Assembly (NCBI RefSeq): GCF_006716355.1
Contig: NZ_VFOW01000001.1
Span: 2,294,001-2,358,000 of the forward strand
From: Stackebrandtia endophytica
GTDB taxonomy: Bacteria > Actinomycetota > Actinomycetes > Mycobacteriales > Micromonosporaceae
Direction of reading: 5' to 3'
Length of the DNA: 64,000 nucleotides
Of this stretch, positions 1 to 8,377 are shown in pieces. The notes beneath the pieces are model-generated. The model saw nothing but the letters and a program-made list of their open reading frames with translations, was not told the origin of the DNA and did not search any database. The position numbers were made by a program, and so were the translations under genes. Positions within the stretch are counted from its first letter, which is position 1; each line of letters starts with the position of its first letter.

Positions 1-545
1 GCAGCCCACACGCGAAAAGCTATGAGGTCTACCCCAACGGCGACAGGCTCGACGTCACCGAGGTGATCATCTCCGACCCCGGCGGCTATATCTCCACCAC
101 CGCGAACGTCAACCGTTTCCTCCGGGCCCTGCTCGGCGGCGAGCTCCTACCCCAGGCGAGACTGGCCGAGATGCGGGAAACCGTCCCGGTCAGCCAGGAC
201 ATGCAGGCATTCTGGCCAGGTGGCGCCTACGGCCTCGGGCTGGTGGAACGGCCGTTGTCCTGCGGCGGGAGCTACTGGAGTCACGAGGGCGGCGAGAGCG
301 GTTACATCAACCTCAACGGGTCCACCGACGACGGCAGCCGCACCGTCACGGTCTCCATGAACACCGCGCTGGCCAATTCCCCCGACAGCATGCTGCGGCA
401 GGAACAAACCGCCAGTGACCTTATTGACCACGCGCTGTGTGGCGCTGTCGACGATGAGAGGGACCAGCGTTCAGTCACGTCCGATGCGTACTCGATACCG
501 GCCGGCATCACCGCTCCGGTATCTCGCGCCGCCGGTAGGTCGTAG
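1..545 (+). CDS. Serine hydrolase / D-Ala-D-Ala carboxypeptidase-type protein, 3' part only
   Basis: The reading frame enters from before the window, so only about the last 180 residues are present. The motif order, with a GGYISTTANVNRF-like helix, a YGLGLVER strand and then SHEGG, matches the C-terminal half of class C beta-lactamase/R61 DD-peptidase proteins. The His-x-Gly motif (HEG, nt 282-290) fits the third active-site motif of that family. The Ser-x-x-Lys nucleophile lies upstream and cannot be checked. Family members are usually secreted and act on peptidoglycan peptides or small esters. After ALCGA the ORF continues for about 35 residues that look non-homologous and run antisense through a gene remnant at 508-545. 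The natural C-terminus may therefore have been altered. Family call confident; exact substrate unknown. Confidence 0.8.
   Translation, partial: SPHAKSYEVYPNGDRLDVTEVIISDPGGYISTTANVNRFLRALLGGELLPQARLAEMRETVPVSQDMQAFWPGGAYGLGLVERPLSCGGSYWSHEGGESGYINLNGSTDDGSRTVTVSMNTALANSPDSMLRQEQTASDLIDHALCGAVDDERDQRSVTSDAYSIPAGITAPVSRAAGRS
508..545 (-). pseudogene. 3'-end remnant related to the gene at 6929-7435
   Basis: Read on the minus strand this piece encodes TTYRRREIPER and a stop. The intact gene at 6929-7435 ends STTYRRHELPER and a stop. The nucleotides match over the same stretch, differing mainly at synonymous or near-synonymous positions and continuing through the TGA. I see no similarity further upstream, so it looks like the last dozen codons of a lost paralogue stranded against the 3' end of the hydrolase gene. 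Short length limits certainty. Confidence 0.45.
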
Positions 546-788
546 TGAACCCGAAGCCACTCACGCTCCGATGAGGACTTTGGGAAGGAGTCCTCGGGGG
601 ACCCGACGTGTGAGGCGAGTTCCTACTCCTTTGTGTACTCATCGGTGAACTGCGGCCGACATGGAATCGGTTGGTCGGTGAACAGGGTGTCCAGGCGTCG
701 GCGGAGATCGTCTCGGCTCGCTCGTAATCGGCCAACCGATCGGCACCGGGCAGCGCCCACGGCGGCAGCACACTCATCCGACCCTGGT

Positions 789-1577
789 TCAGGTGGCGTG
801 CAGGCGTCGGCTGGTTTCCTCATCGGCGGGGAAGAACGATTCGATGGCGAGTTCGGCGACGGTGACGTCCATGGGGGTGCCGAAGATCGTGGTGGTACTG
901 AAGAACGACAGTTCTCGACCTCCTACCTCCAATCGCAGCGGGACGACGAGGCTGCCGGGCGCTGCGTGGTCGGTGCCTCCGGGGTAGTCCTGTAGTTCGT
1001 CGCGCAGGTGCGCCAGTTGGGTGTCGCCGGTGGCGCGGAGTTGGTGCTCAAGCCGAGCGAGGATGTGACCGCGCCATTGTGGAAGGTTACGGATGCGCGG
1101 CGCCATTCCGTTGGGGTGCAGGCTCAACCGCAGCACGTTGACCGGGGGCTCCAGCAGTTCGGGGGCACAACCCGCCACCAGTGGGTCGATACCGGCGTTG
1201 GCGTCGATCATCGTCCAATGTCGATCTACGACCAGTGCCGGGTAGGGAAGGTGCCCGTCCAGTAGTTGAATGAGCGCCGCACTGACTTGTGCCATGGACG
1301 GTTCTTCCAGGGACGATTCCCCGTAGGCGGGTGCGTAGCCGGCCGCGAGCAGAATGTCGTTGCGGTGGCGCAACGGAACGTCCAGGTACTCGCAGACTCG
1401 GATGATCATGTCGGGGCTGGGTTTCGATCGACCGGTTTCGATGAAGCTGAGGTGTCGAGCCGAGACCCGGCACTCGACGGCCAGTTGCTGCTGTGTCAGG
1501 TGGCGCCTGGCACGCCAGTACCGGATCAGGTCACCGGGACCGGATCGGGTGGGGAGGTCAGCGAGTCGAGTAGTCAC
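789..1577 (-). CDS. XRE-family regulator with MmyB-like ligand-binding domain
   Basis: 262 residues. Residues about 15-72 form an XRE helix-turn-helix (RARRHLTQQQLAVECRVSAR, then HLSFIETGRSKPSPDMI). Residues about 105-255 match the MmyB-like domain, including YPALVVDRHWTMIDANA and an LRLSLHPNG stretch. MmyB-type regulators are common single-component regulators in actinobacteria whose C-terminal domain is thought to bind a small hydrophobic ligand. It is transcribed divergently from a SnoaL-like gene (1707) and a DUF1330 gene (2110). A perfect 7-bp inverted repeat between them (1612-1628) is a likely operator. The GTG start at 1577 has no well-spaced ribosome site, so a leaderless transcript or a slightly different start is possible. 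Confidence 0.88.
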   Translation of the reverse strand: MTTRLADLPTRSGPGDLIRYWRARRHLTQQQLAVECRVSARHLSFIETGRSKPSPDMIIRVCEYLDVPLRHRNDILLAAGYAPAYGESSLEEPSMAQVSAALIQLLDGHLPYPALVVDRHWTMIDANAGIDPLVAGCAPELLEPPVNVLRLSLHPNGMAPRIRNLPQWRGHILARLEHQLRATGDTQLAHLRDELQDYPGGTDHAAPGSLVVPLRLEVGGRELSFFSTTTIFGTPMDVTVAELAIESFFPADEETSRRLHAT

Positions 1578-1611
1578 TCACCCCAGCCTACGGCGGGGCG
1601 TAGGGCACCTC

Positions 1612-1628
1612 ATTACCTCTCAGGTAAT
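1612..1628. promoter_or_regulatory. Palindromic operator candidate, ATTACCT-N3-AGGTAAT
   Basis: A perfect 7-bp inverted repeat with a 3-bp centre lies between the divergent XRE regulator and the SnoaL-like gene, 35 bp upstream of the regulator start. Two-fold symmetry and position suit a dimeric XRE repressor controlling both directions. Binding is inferred. Confidence 0.6.
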
Positions 1629-1706
1629 CGACGAACGGTCCGGCGGTGGACATGCTGGTGACAGCTCGCCGATCCGCGGCGAACAACACCGCTGAAAGAG
1701 GTAACC

Positions 1707-2072
1707 ATGATCGACTTCACCGCCATCGCCGCGGACTACATCACCGTCTTCAACACCACCGATCCGGCCCACCGCACCCGACTCATCGAAGCGCTGTTCA
1801 CACCCGAGGCAACCTACGTCGACCCGCTGGCAGCCGTCACCGGCCACGATGGCATGGACGCCCTCGTCGCCGGTGCACAGGCGCAGTTCCCCGGATGGAC
1901 CTTCCAGCTCACCGGACAAGTCGACGGTCACCACCATCAAGCCCGCTTCACCTGGAGCCTCGGCCCGCAGGGAGAAGAACCGCCCGTCGTGGGCTTCGAC
2001 GTCATCAACCTCACCGAGCACGGCAAGATCCACGCCGTCCACGGCTTCCTCGACCGGGTTCCCAGCGCCTAA
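1707..2072 (+). CDS. SnoaL/NTF2-like protein
   Basis: 121 residues, the size of a single SnoaL-like (NTF2-fold) domain. The start helix (FTAIAADYITVFNT), the acidic YVDPLAAVTGHDGMDALV segment and the late FDVINLTEHGKI strands follow the usual order of these cone-shaped alpha+beta barrels. The fold serves polyketide cyclases, isomerases and stress proteins, so the reaction cannot be deduced. AAAGAGG sits 5 bp before the ATG, giving a secure start. It is divergent from the XRE/MmyB regulator and followed 37 bp later by a DUF1330 protein, so the pair is probably one operon under that regulator. Confidence 0.8.
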   Translation: MIDFTAIAADYITVFNTTDPAHRTRLIEALFTPEATYVDPLAAVTGHDGMDALVAGAQAQFPGWTFQLTGQVDGHHHQARFTWSLGPQGEEPPVVGFDVINLTEHGKIHAVHGFLDRVPSA

Positions 2073-2109
2073 ACCACACCCGATATCAGCACACACGATG
2101 GAGAACCCC

Positions 2110-2460
2110 ATGAAGGCCTACGCTCTCGCGCGCCTCGGCAAAGCTGCGCCACACCCCGACATCGCCCAATACCTGGAACGCATCCAGGGGGTCCTCGACC
2201 AGTTCGGCGGCCGCTTCCTCATCCACGGCGGCAATATCGACGTCCGCGAAGGACAGTGGTCCGGCGACCTCGTTCTCATCGAATTCCCCAGCCTGAAACA
2301 TGCTCAAGCCTTCTACGACTCGCCCGCATACACCGAGATCAAACATCTACGCACCAACCATCTCACCGGTGACCTCATCCTCGTCCAAGGAGTCGAACCC
2401 GACCACGATTCCGCCGCCATGGGAGCACACATGCGACAGGCAGCAGAACAAACCGCATAG
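2110..2460 (+). CDS. DUF1330 family protein
   Basis: 116 residues. The family pattern is clear: a ferredoxin-like alpha/beta domain starting KAYALARL, then GGRFLIHGGNIDVREGQW, LVLIEFPS and AFYDSPAYTEIK. DUF1330 proteins are small dimeric proteins of the dimeric alpha-beta barrel type with no agreed reaction. GGAG lies 6 bp before the chosen ATG; an in-frame ATG at 2098 lacks such a site. It is the second gene of the operon started by the SnoaL-like gene. A hairpin (2466-2493) follows the stop codon and may end the transcript. Confidence 0.85.
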   Translation: MKAYALARLGKAAPHPDIAQYLERIQGVLDQFGGRFLIHGGNIDVREGQWSGDLVLIEFPSLKHAQAFYDSPAYTEIKHLRTNHLTGDLILVQGVEPDHDSAAMGAHMRQAAEQTA

Positions 2461-2465
2461 ACCGC

Positions 2466-2493
2466 GTGGGGCGTCACCCGGTGTCGGCCCCAC
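2466..2493. terminator. Hairpin after the DUF1330 gene
   Basis: GTGGGGC and GCCCCAC form a perfect 7-bp stem around a 14-nt loop, 5 bp after the stop codon and before a gene on the opposite strand. There is no U-run, as is common in high-GC actinobacteria. Confidence 0.45.
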
Positions 2494-2587
2494 AAATCTC
2501 GATGTGCACGCACCGGCCGTGCTCCCCGGGGCGCGGGGATCGGTTCGAAGCGCGGCTACACCGTGCCACTTCACGGAAGCAAGCCTG

Positions 2588-3586
2588 TCAGTTCAGGCCG
2601 AGTCGCCGGGACAGCGCAGCGGTCTCACCTTCGAAGGTCACGATGGTGCTGACGGTCTGATAGCCCAGCTGTCGGTTGACGTGCAGCATGTAGCCGTTGT
2701 CGCTGTTGACCGAGGTGTGGACCTTCGTGATGTCCCGACGTTCGGTGGCCAGTCGACGGTGCAGCTCCATTTTGACCGCTCGTCCCAGCGCACGGCCGCG
2801 GTGAGCCGCGGTCACCGCTGTCGAGGTGACGAATCCGATGTTTCGACCGGGGTGCAGTTCCACTATGGTCGAGGCCACCACCTCGTCGGTGCCGGACTTG
2901 AGAGCAACCGTAACCAGCTGTTCGACGTTTCGGTCGCGTGCGAGTTCCTCCACCTCGCGAATCCGATCGGGCGTCCACTGTCGATGCTCTTGACGTGATC
3001 GTCCCGAGGGGGCGTCGTTGAGCGCGTTGCGCGCTCGCGCATAGGACTCCAGGAGTGCCTCGGGCGTCCCGCCGCCCCACCCGGTGATCCGATAACCCTC
3101 CGGTACCGAGGTCGGCGCAGTCCGGTCGGTGTCGTTCAGTCGGCGGGTTTGAATCGCCATCACCTGGGCCGTATCGAGGCCGAGGCTCAACCCCCAGGCG
3201 TGACCGGGGCCGTCCTTTCTCATACCGCTGTCGGCGACGATCGGCCGGTCGACGGTTTCCATGGCCGCCTTCAACAGTCGGGTACCGATCCCCCGTCGGC
3301 GATGGTCCGGATGGACCCGCACGTTCAGCACCGCCATGTCCTGGTTGTTGGGATACGGCAGTGACACCGTCACCCAGCCACACAGACGACCGTCGACCTC
3401 CGCGATCCGGTAGTCCACCCAGCGGTGGCCCGAATAGGGTGTCCGCAATCCGGCGACGACGGTGTCGAAGGAGGGCAACGAGTCGTTGGGACGGTCCACC
3501 CGACACATCGCCACCGCGATCTCGTGGAACGGGACCAGGTCGCCGTCGGCTGCGGTCGTGGGATCGAATGTACTGATTCGCAACAC
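2588..3586 (-). CDS. Tandem GNAT N-acetyltransferase
   Basis: 332 residues with two GNAT domains. The first (about 1-165) has the acetyl-CoA pyrophosphate-binding loop VHPDHRRRGIGTRLL. The second (about 175-332) has VTAAHRGRALGRAV followed by VNSDNGYMLHVNRQLGYQ. Double-GNAT proteins of this length in actinobacteria include mycothiol synthase-like and antibiotic-modifying enzymes, so the acceptor is not known. The frame stays open far upstream, but the GTG at 3586 is chosen because AGGGAG sits 7 bp before it and the protein then begins directly with the first domain. It lies downstream of the 3766-5037 gene on the same strand with a 179-bp gap. Confidence 0.85.
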   Translation of the reverse strand: MLRISTFDPTTAADGDLVPFHEIAVAMCRVDRPNDSLPSFDTVVAGLRTPYSGHRWVDYRIAEVDGRLCGWVTVSLPYPNNQDMAVLNVRVHPDHRRRGIGTRLLKAAMETVDRPIVADSGMRKDGPGHAWGLSLGLDTAQVMAIQTRRLNDTDRTAPTSVPEGYRITGWGGGTPEALLESYARARNALNDAPSGRSRQEHRQWTPDRIREVEELARDRNVEQLVTVALKSGTDEVVASTIVELHPGRNIGFVTSTAVTAAHRGRALGRAVKMELHRRLATERRDITKVHTSVNSDNGYMLHVNRQLGYQTVSTIVTFEGETAALSRRLGLN

Positions 3587-3765
3587 TTCGCGACTCCCTA
3601 GCAGTTCTGGCAGGCGGGTGTCTTCGATGTCGGGTGTGGGAGTGAACCGGTCTCGTCGCCAGATGGGGCGGCATGGTTCAGGTGTACCCGACGCCAATGA
3701 AACGGCCCGACGTGACAGCCGTGGTCCCGGTGGGGCGCAGGCTAAGTGCGACTTGTCTCGGATGG

Positions 3766-5037
3766 TCAGCTCTCGGCGAGGTCGAAGGCGAGGATGCCCT
3801 CTCCGACGAGCGGAATCGCGTTCTCCAGCAACCATCCGACGACACCGTTCTCGTTGACGACGCTCGGATGCCGCCGGAACAGGTTGGGCGACTTGAACAT
3901 GCGCGGCCTGCTGTCGGGAGGTCGGACCTTCCCATGTGGAGTGCACGCCTCGACGAGGTTTCGGGTGGTCATCCCCTCGTTGGCGATCGAGCCGATGAGG
4001 GCGTCCATGTAGATCGGGGCACCGACGTCGTTCTCGGCCTGAATGATCTCTCCCGGCTGCCCGCCGGCGGGAATGGACGTCACCGGAAGCATTCGGTATG
4101 TCTGCGCGAACTCGTATACGGCGGCCGGTTCACTCATGTCCACCTGCGCGAGGAGTCCGACCTTGAACAGACTTCGAAGGCTGTCCACTGCCTGTTTTCC
4201 GCTGATGCCGATGAGTTCCATGACGAGGGAGGATGTGAGGGTCCCGGGGAAACGCGTCGCACACACACCCCAGATGAGTGATTCCGCACCGCCGGTATTG
4301 GTGACTTCGCCGCCGAGGGTGATCTCGCGGTACGGATACTCGTCGGGGGTGTAAGTCTGTGGACCGGGTATGCCGAGCGGGACAATCAGCGATGTCACCA
4401 TAAGGGCGTTTCGGCCGAACCCGAAATCGATCGGGCGGTGCGGGCCGGGAGGCTGCAATGTCGGAACCCGAATCGGCTCGGATCGTGGCGGTTCCTTCGG
4501 GGCGATCGCGGGCACGGGTTCGGCGGGTGGGGGCTGCTCGGAGGTGAACACGGAATCGGGCAGTAGGTCGAGTGGGGGTGTCCACAATTGAGCCTCGGCG
4601 CGTTCCCGCCACTGCCTCAGCAGAAGGTCGTAGGGCAGATGAGCCACCTCGATGCCGGCGGTGCCCGCGTCGGCCCGCAGGTCCGCGAGGGGACCGTCGA
4701 ACAGCCGACCGAGGACGTCCGCGTCCTGCGCACGTTCACAGGCCCAGAGCACCGGGCGGCCCGCTGCGACCGCGACCTGGTTGCGCGCATCGGCGATGAG
4801 TCCGGTAATGGCCTCCGGGGTTAGAGCACCGGTGTCGTCGACCTTCGCGGGGAGGCCGCTGACAGACTCCAATGCGAGAAAGTCGACGGTCAGCGCATCC
4901 CCTCGCATGCCGCAGAACTGTGCAGTTCGGTCGCCGGCGGGATCTCTCACGGTCAGGACCGTGCTGCCGTACATGCCGGTCAGCGCCGTCCGATATTGAC
5001 CGTGGAACACTTTGCGGGTCGGCTTTGTCGTCGTCAT
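3766..5037 (-). CDS. Unrecognised 423-aa protein with a PqqD/winged-helix-like module
   Basis: I do not recognise this family. It has no signal peptide or membrane segment. An N-terminal alpha/beta region (about 1-140, with GRPVLWACERAQDADVLG) is followed by a Pro-rich linker (about 160-205). A module at about 230-300 follows (TNTGGAESLIWGVC, then QAVDSLRSLFKVGLLAQV), shaped like the small helical/winged fold of PqqD-type peptide-binding domains. The start ATG overlaps the stop of the upstream gene in an ATGA arrangement, so the two are translationally coupled. The upstream protein shows the same domain order, including a similar N-terminal region (GNRIAWLFESPADADALRD), suggesting the pair arose by duplication and works as a complex. 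Function unknown. Confidence 0.75.
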   Translation of the reverse strand: MTTTKPTRKVFHGQYRTALTGMYGSTVLTVRDPAGDRTAQFCGMRGDALTVDFLALESVSGLPAKVDDTGALTPEAITGLIADARNQVAVAAGRPVLWACERAQDADVLGRLFDGPLADLRADAGTAGIEVAHLPYDLLLRQWRERAEAQLWTPPLDLLPDSVFTSEQPPPAEPVPAIAPKEPPRSEPIRVPTLQPPGPHRPIDFGFGRNALMVTSLIVPLGIPGPQTYTPDEYPYREITLGGEVTNTGGAESLIWGVCATRFPGTLTSSLVMELIGISGKQAVDSLRSLFKVGLLAQVDMSEPAAVYEFAQTYRMLPVTSIPAGGQPGEIIQAENDVGAPIYMDALIGSIANEGMTTRNLVEACTPHGKVRPPDSRPRMFKSPNLFRRHPSVVNENGVVGWLLENAIPLVGEGILAFDLAES

Positions 5038-6731
5038 GGCCTGGCACCCTCCATCACATTATGTCCACTGTGTTCACCAATGGCGTCTAGATAGCCTGCG
5101 CCGTCGGCGACCAGCGACCGCATGCAACCGAGGGCGAAGCTCACTTCGCCGAGATCGGGCCGGTGCACCAGCAGTGAGACGGCGTGTTGAAGGGACGGGA
5201 GCTCGGCTCCCGTCGACGCCCAGAAGGCGCGCCCGACATCGTCCGTCCGTGCCAGTGCTCGTTGGTCGTGCGTCGTTCCCAGTAGCCACTGTCGCTTCGG
5301 TTCCGTACCGGACGGTCGATGGGTGCTGCTATTGAGCCCGGCCATGAGGGGGCGGAAACATAGAGCGGAGAGGGAACGCAGCGCCAGACTGCCCCGGAGG
5401 TGTCGGATGAGGCCCCGTCGTATCAGCCGGTCGAGGGTCACCTCGACATTGCGAATCCGATGGCTGCGCGCCACACCGTGGAGCTCCTGCGATTCCGACC
5501 CGTTCGGTCCCCGATACGGGTTGAGTTCACACACGATCTGCCACAGCCTGCCCTCGTTGGCGTCGAGTGGCTCGAGACGACCACGGAGGCGGATCCGTGT
5601 CGGCCGGCCCGCAGTCGCGTCAACGACCAGTCCGAGCGCTAGAAATCCGAGGTCGGTGGCGGGCACGACCTCGACGTCCAGTGGCGACGCATCCACGATG
5701 CGCTCGGGGACGCAGTCTTTCGCGGCGGCATCCAGGTATACGACGTCCCGAGCCAGGAGACGTGGAAGCTCGCGGGCGAGACCGGTCAGCGCCGCCGGTA
5801 TGTCGGTCTCGCTCAACTCCTCGCGGCGCCATGCTGACTCCGCCGTCTCGGCAAGGTCATCGCACAGTGGACCCAACGTGATAAGTGTCCGTTCCCGGTT
5901 GCTCACCGGTGTGGTCACAAGGTCGTCTCCGGTGGCCCGACCGGCGATCGCAACGATCGATGACCCGTCGGCATCCGAGCCGAATGACTGAAGGGGAAGC
6001 GCGCGTAGCCGGGCCAGTGCGGTCACCGCGTCGTCGTCATTCGCCCATTCAGCGATCAATCCTCGAGTTCGCAGCTGCGTCAGTGTCTCCACAACCGATT
6101 CGCCTCCGCGCCCATCGATTCGTTCGACATCGGTCGTGGTGAGCAGGCGCCCCGTGGCTGCGGGCTCGGTACGCAGTGTCAGCCACAGGCGAGCGGCCGT
6201 TGGCCCCAGGGCGATGGGGTGTCCGCAGAATTCCAATAGGAACTGCTGACGCGTCTCATCCATGAAACCGATTGGACGTCCCAGGGCGATCAGACGGAGA
6301 TCGGCGGCCGGCTTCGATGCGACGCTGGCGATGGGATTAACCGACGTCGCGTCGAGCGGTGACGCAGGAGATTCGACGACGCGAAACGCGATCGCGGCGT
6401 CGGGGAAGTCGCCGCGGCACTGTTCGACCAGCTCGGCGACACCGTCACGGAGTGCGTCGGCATCGGCCGGCGATTCGAAGAGCCATGCGATTCGGTTTCC
6501 CGATGACGCCCAGATTTGGTTGAGGGCCCTGGTCAGGAAGAAGCGCCACCGCTCGGATGCCTGGTCGTCATCGAGGTCTGCCCACGCCTGATCCGGTACG
6601 GCGTACAGGAGTTCGCCGTCTCGAAAGCCGGAGAACTCGGCTCTGGTACCGCGCGGGCCCCGCGTGATGTAGGTGTCGGTCTCCGGAGTGCCCGTGGCAC
6701 GGAAGCGGAACGTGCTCGACGAGTCCGTCAT
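5034..6731 (-). CDS. Unrecognised 565-aa protein with two PqqD/winged-helix-like modules, coupled to the 3766-5037 gene
   Basis: First gene of a coupled pair. The N-terminal region (about 1-130) resembles that of the partner protein. Two modules follow with the same pattern: about 175-235 (LGPTAARLWLTL, then SVVETLTQLRTRGLIAEW) and about 395-460 (LDANEGRLWQIVCELN, then RNVEVTLDRLIRRGLIRHL). Each ends in the amphipathic helix plus RGLI turn seen in PqqD-type or winged-helix folds. A C-terminal helical region (about 485-565) completes it. No catalytic motif, signal peptide or membrane helix was seen. The ATG at 6743 is also in frame; 6731 has a weak GGA 7 bp upstream. Related modules in two coupled genes suggest a two-subunit scaffold or peptide-recognition device, but this is inference. 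Confidence 0.72.
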   Translation of the reverse strand: MTDSSSTFRFRATGTPETDTYITRGPRGTRAEFSGFRDGELLYAVPDQAWADLDDDQASERWRFFLTRALNQIWASSGNRIAWLFESPADADALRDGVAELVEQCRGDFPDAAIAFRVVESPASPLDATSVNPIASVASKPAADLRLIALGRPIGFMDETRQQFLLEFCGHPIALGPTAARLWLTLRTEPAATGRLLTTTDVERIDGRGGESVVETLTQLRTRGLIAEWANDDDAVTALARLRALPLQSFGSDADGSSIVAIAGRATGDDLVTTPVSNRERTLITLGPLCDDLAETAESAWRREELSETDIPAALTGLARELPRLLARDVVYLDAAAKDCVPERIVDASPLDVEVVPATDLGFLALGLVVDATAGRPTRIRLRGRLEPLDANEGRLWQIVCELNPYRGPNGSESQELHGVARSHRIRNVEVTLDRLIRRGLIRHLRGSLALRSLSALCFRPLMAGLNSSTHRPSGTEPKRQWLLGTTHDQRALARTDDVGRAFWASTGAELPSLQHAVSLLVHRPDLGEVSFALGCMRSLVADGAGYLDAIGEHSGHNVMEGARP

Positions 6732-6928
6732 GCCCGATTCCATGACTGTGTGTTCGCCGATTCGTGCATGCTTCCCTCCATCAGCGGGCGTCGGGAGGCA
6801 CCGCCGTCGACAAGTGTGGCCGGAGCCTACGACACAATGGCAAACGGCACGGGAGGCAACGAGCGGTCGGTTTGTCGAACGGCGGCTGGGGTTCGGACCC
6901 GATGCACGGGATCACGAACCGGGCACCG

Positions 6929-7435
6929 TCACCGTTCCGGCAGCTCGTGGCGCCGATAGGTCGTGGAGTAGTCGACGTCGCAGTCGGTCAAGGTCTTGAC
7001 GACCTCGAAGACGAAGTCCTCATCGGGACCCCACGACGGGAACTCCATGGTGGCCTCCATCGGCAGAGGATCACCCGCCTGATCGACGACCTCACCGTCG
7101 GCGTAGACGACGCGGCGGACCAGTTGTCCCGCTTCGAACCAGGCGAACCCGTACGTGCTGGCGACGCTGGAGAAGACCACCGCCAGCACCCGGTGGGTGG
7201 TCTCGATCGTGGGTTCTGCTCCGATGAGTCGGCCGACCGCTCGGAGCTCGGGATCCCAGATCTCGGTCCAGGCTCCCGATTGCGCGGTGAACACGAAACC
7301 CGCCTCCATCTTGCTGGTGGCGGTGTCAAAGGGAACGTTCTCCTCGGTCACGCGCAGGTCGGTGAGACCGACGCCGGCGAGCGCGGCGGTGGGGTCGGTG
7401 TTCTCGACGAAGACGGCGGTCGTGTTCCATCCCAT
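6929..7435 (-). CDS. Hypothetical protein (intact relative of the 508-545 remnant)
   Basis: 168 residues, acidic, soluble, no signal peptide. The sequence reads as one compact alpha/beta domain (MGWNTTAVFVENTD, GFAWFEAGQLVRRVVYADGE, then WGPDEDFVFEVV) with an abrupt basic tail ending STTYRRHELPER. I cannot name the family. Its extreme 3' end recurs at 508-545 on the minus strand and, more weakly, at 7506-7532 on the plus strand, so relatives of this gene have been duplicated and lost nearby. It lies between the paired unknown genes and the AlkD-like gene on the same strand. The ATG at 7435 has no strong ribosome site. Confidence 0.65.
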   Translation of the reverse strand: MGWNTTAVFVENTDPTAALAGVGLTDLRVTEENVPFDTATSKMEAGFVFTAQSGAWTEIWDPELRAVGRLIGAEPTIETTHRVLAVVFSSVASTYGFAWFEAGQLVRRVVYADGEVVDQAGDPLPMEATMEFPSWGPDEDFVFEVVKTLTDCDVDYSTTYRRHELPER

Positions 7436-7505
7436 GTCGGTCAGCCTGTCAGATACCCATTCGGCTCCACGACCCGGTGGGCGTCAACCCGCACCGGAAG
7501 ACGAC

Positions 7506-7532
7506 ATGACGTACCGACGCCGCGAGCTCCGC
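7506..7532 (+). pseudogene. Possible plus-strand tail remnant (MTYRRRELR)
   Basis: Plus-strand nucleotides encode MTYRRRELR, close to the C-terminal tail of the neighbouring minus-strand gene and the remnant at 508-545. Nine codons only, so chance is possible. It is listed because the same tail appears three times within 7 kb. Confidence 0.25.
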
Positions 7533-7535
7533 CTA

Positions 7536-8231
7536 TCAGTCCTGAATGGATAAGTCGGCGTCGCCGGATGGAAGCAGATACGTCGCGAGGCGAAAGGTGG
7601 AGCGGCTCATCCGATCACGGTGCGAGGCGACGAAGTCGATCAAGCGACGTTGGTCGATCTTGCCGACTTCACGCAGGGCGGTACCGACGGGCTTGGTGAC
7701 GAGTTCACTGGCGTCGTCGACCAGAAGGGCTGCCAGCGCGAGCGGGTCGTCGAGATCCCCCTGCCGAATAAGCCAGAAGGCCGCGGTGATGGCGGTACGC
7801 CGCTCGATCGCCTTGTCGGACCGGGCAAGTTCGAACAACGGCTGCCGTGACTTGTCGAGCAGGTACCAACCGACGACCCTGGGAGCCGCCCGATCAACGA
7901 GGTCCCAGATGTTGATGAACTCGTGGTGGTTCAGGTACATCTCATAGAGTCGCCGTCGCTCGTCGTCGTCCGCCCCGCGTCGGCGTGCCTTGAAGTCGAG
8001 TATCGAGATCCCGACCATGCGCATCTCGTACCACGGGCTGGACAACAGACCGGGGAGGTGCGAAAGATCGAGGTCCGTCCACTCCTTCGCCGTGGCGAAT
8101 ACCTGCTTCATCCGCACCCCGATCGCGTCCAGACCGCTGTCGGACGGCAGTCTACGAAGGACCTTGTCCCTCTCGATCGGGTCACGCCGGTCGTACAGGG
8201 CGGCTTGGATCCGTGCGTGGAGTTCGGTCAT
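7536..8231 (-). CDS. AlkD-like DNA alkylation repair protein
   Basis: 231 residues of HEAT-like helical repeats. The stretch INIWDLVDRAAPRVVGWYL corresponds to the conserved Trp-Asp-Leu-Val-Asp segment of AlkD-family DNA glycosylases, whose aspartate and tryptophans act on alkylated bases without flipping them. Later repeats (SDKAIERRTAITAAFWLIRQ, then VGTALREVGKIDQRRLIDFV) also follow the family. It would excise cationic alkylated purines in the cytoplasm as base-excision repair. The start at 8231 is preferred over an in-frame ATG at 8321 because GGTGGA lies directly upstream and the family N-terminus begins there. It appears to be a single transcription unit. Confidence 0.85.
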   Translation of the reverse strand: MTELHARIQAALYDRRDPIERDKVLRRLPSDSGLDAIGVRMKQVFATAKEWTDLDLSHLPGLLSSPWYEMRMVGISILDFKARRRGADDDERRRLYEMYLNHHEFINIWDLVDRAAPRVVGWYLLDKSRQPLFELARSDKAIERRTAITAAFWLIRQGDLDDPLALAALLVDDASELVTKPVGTALREVGKIDQRRLIDFVASHRDRMSRSTFRLATYLLPSGDADLSIQD

Positions 8232-8377
8232 TCCACCGGCCTTCTGCCTGGGACGAATCGGAGTGTCCGCGTCATAAGCGGCAGGCACCCTGGATGGGTT
8301 ACAACCTATGCGATGGAACACGACTCGTTCGGCGAAGCCCAGGACCCGTTGCGCGCGTGCACCACTGCACGACGACG

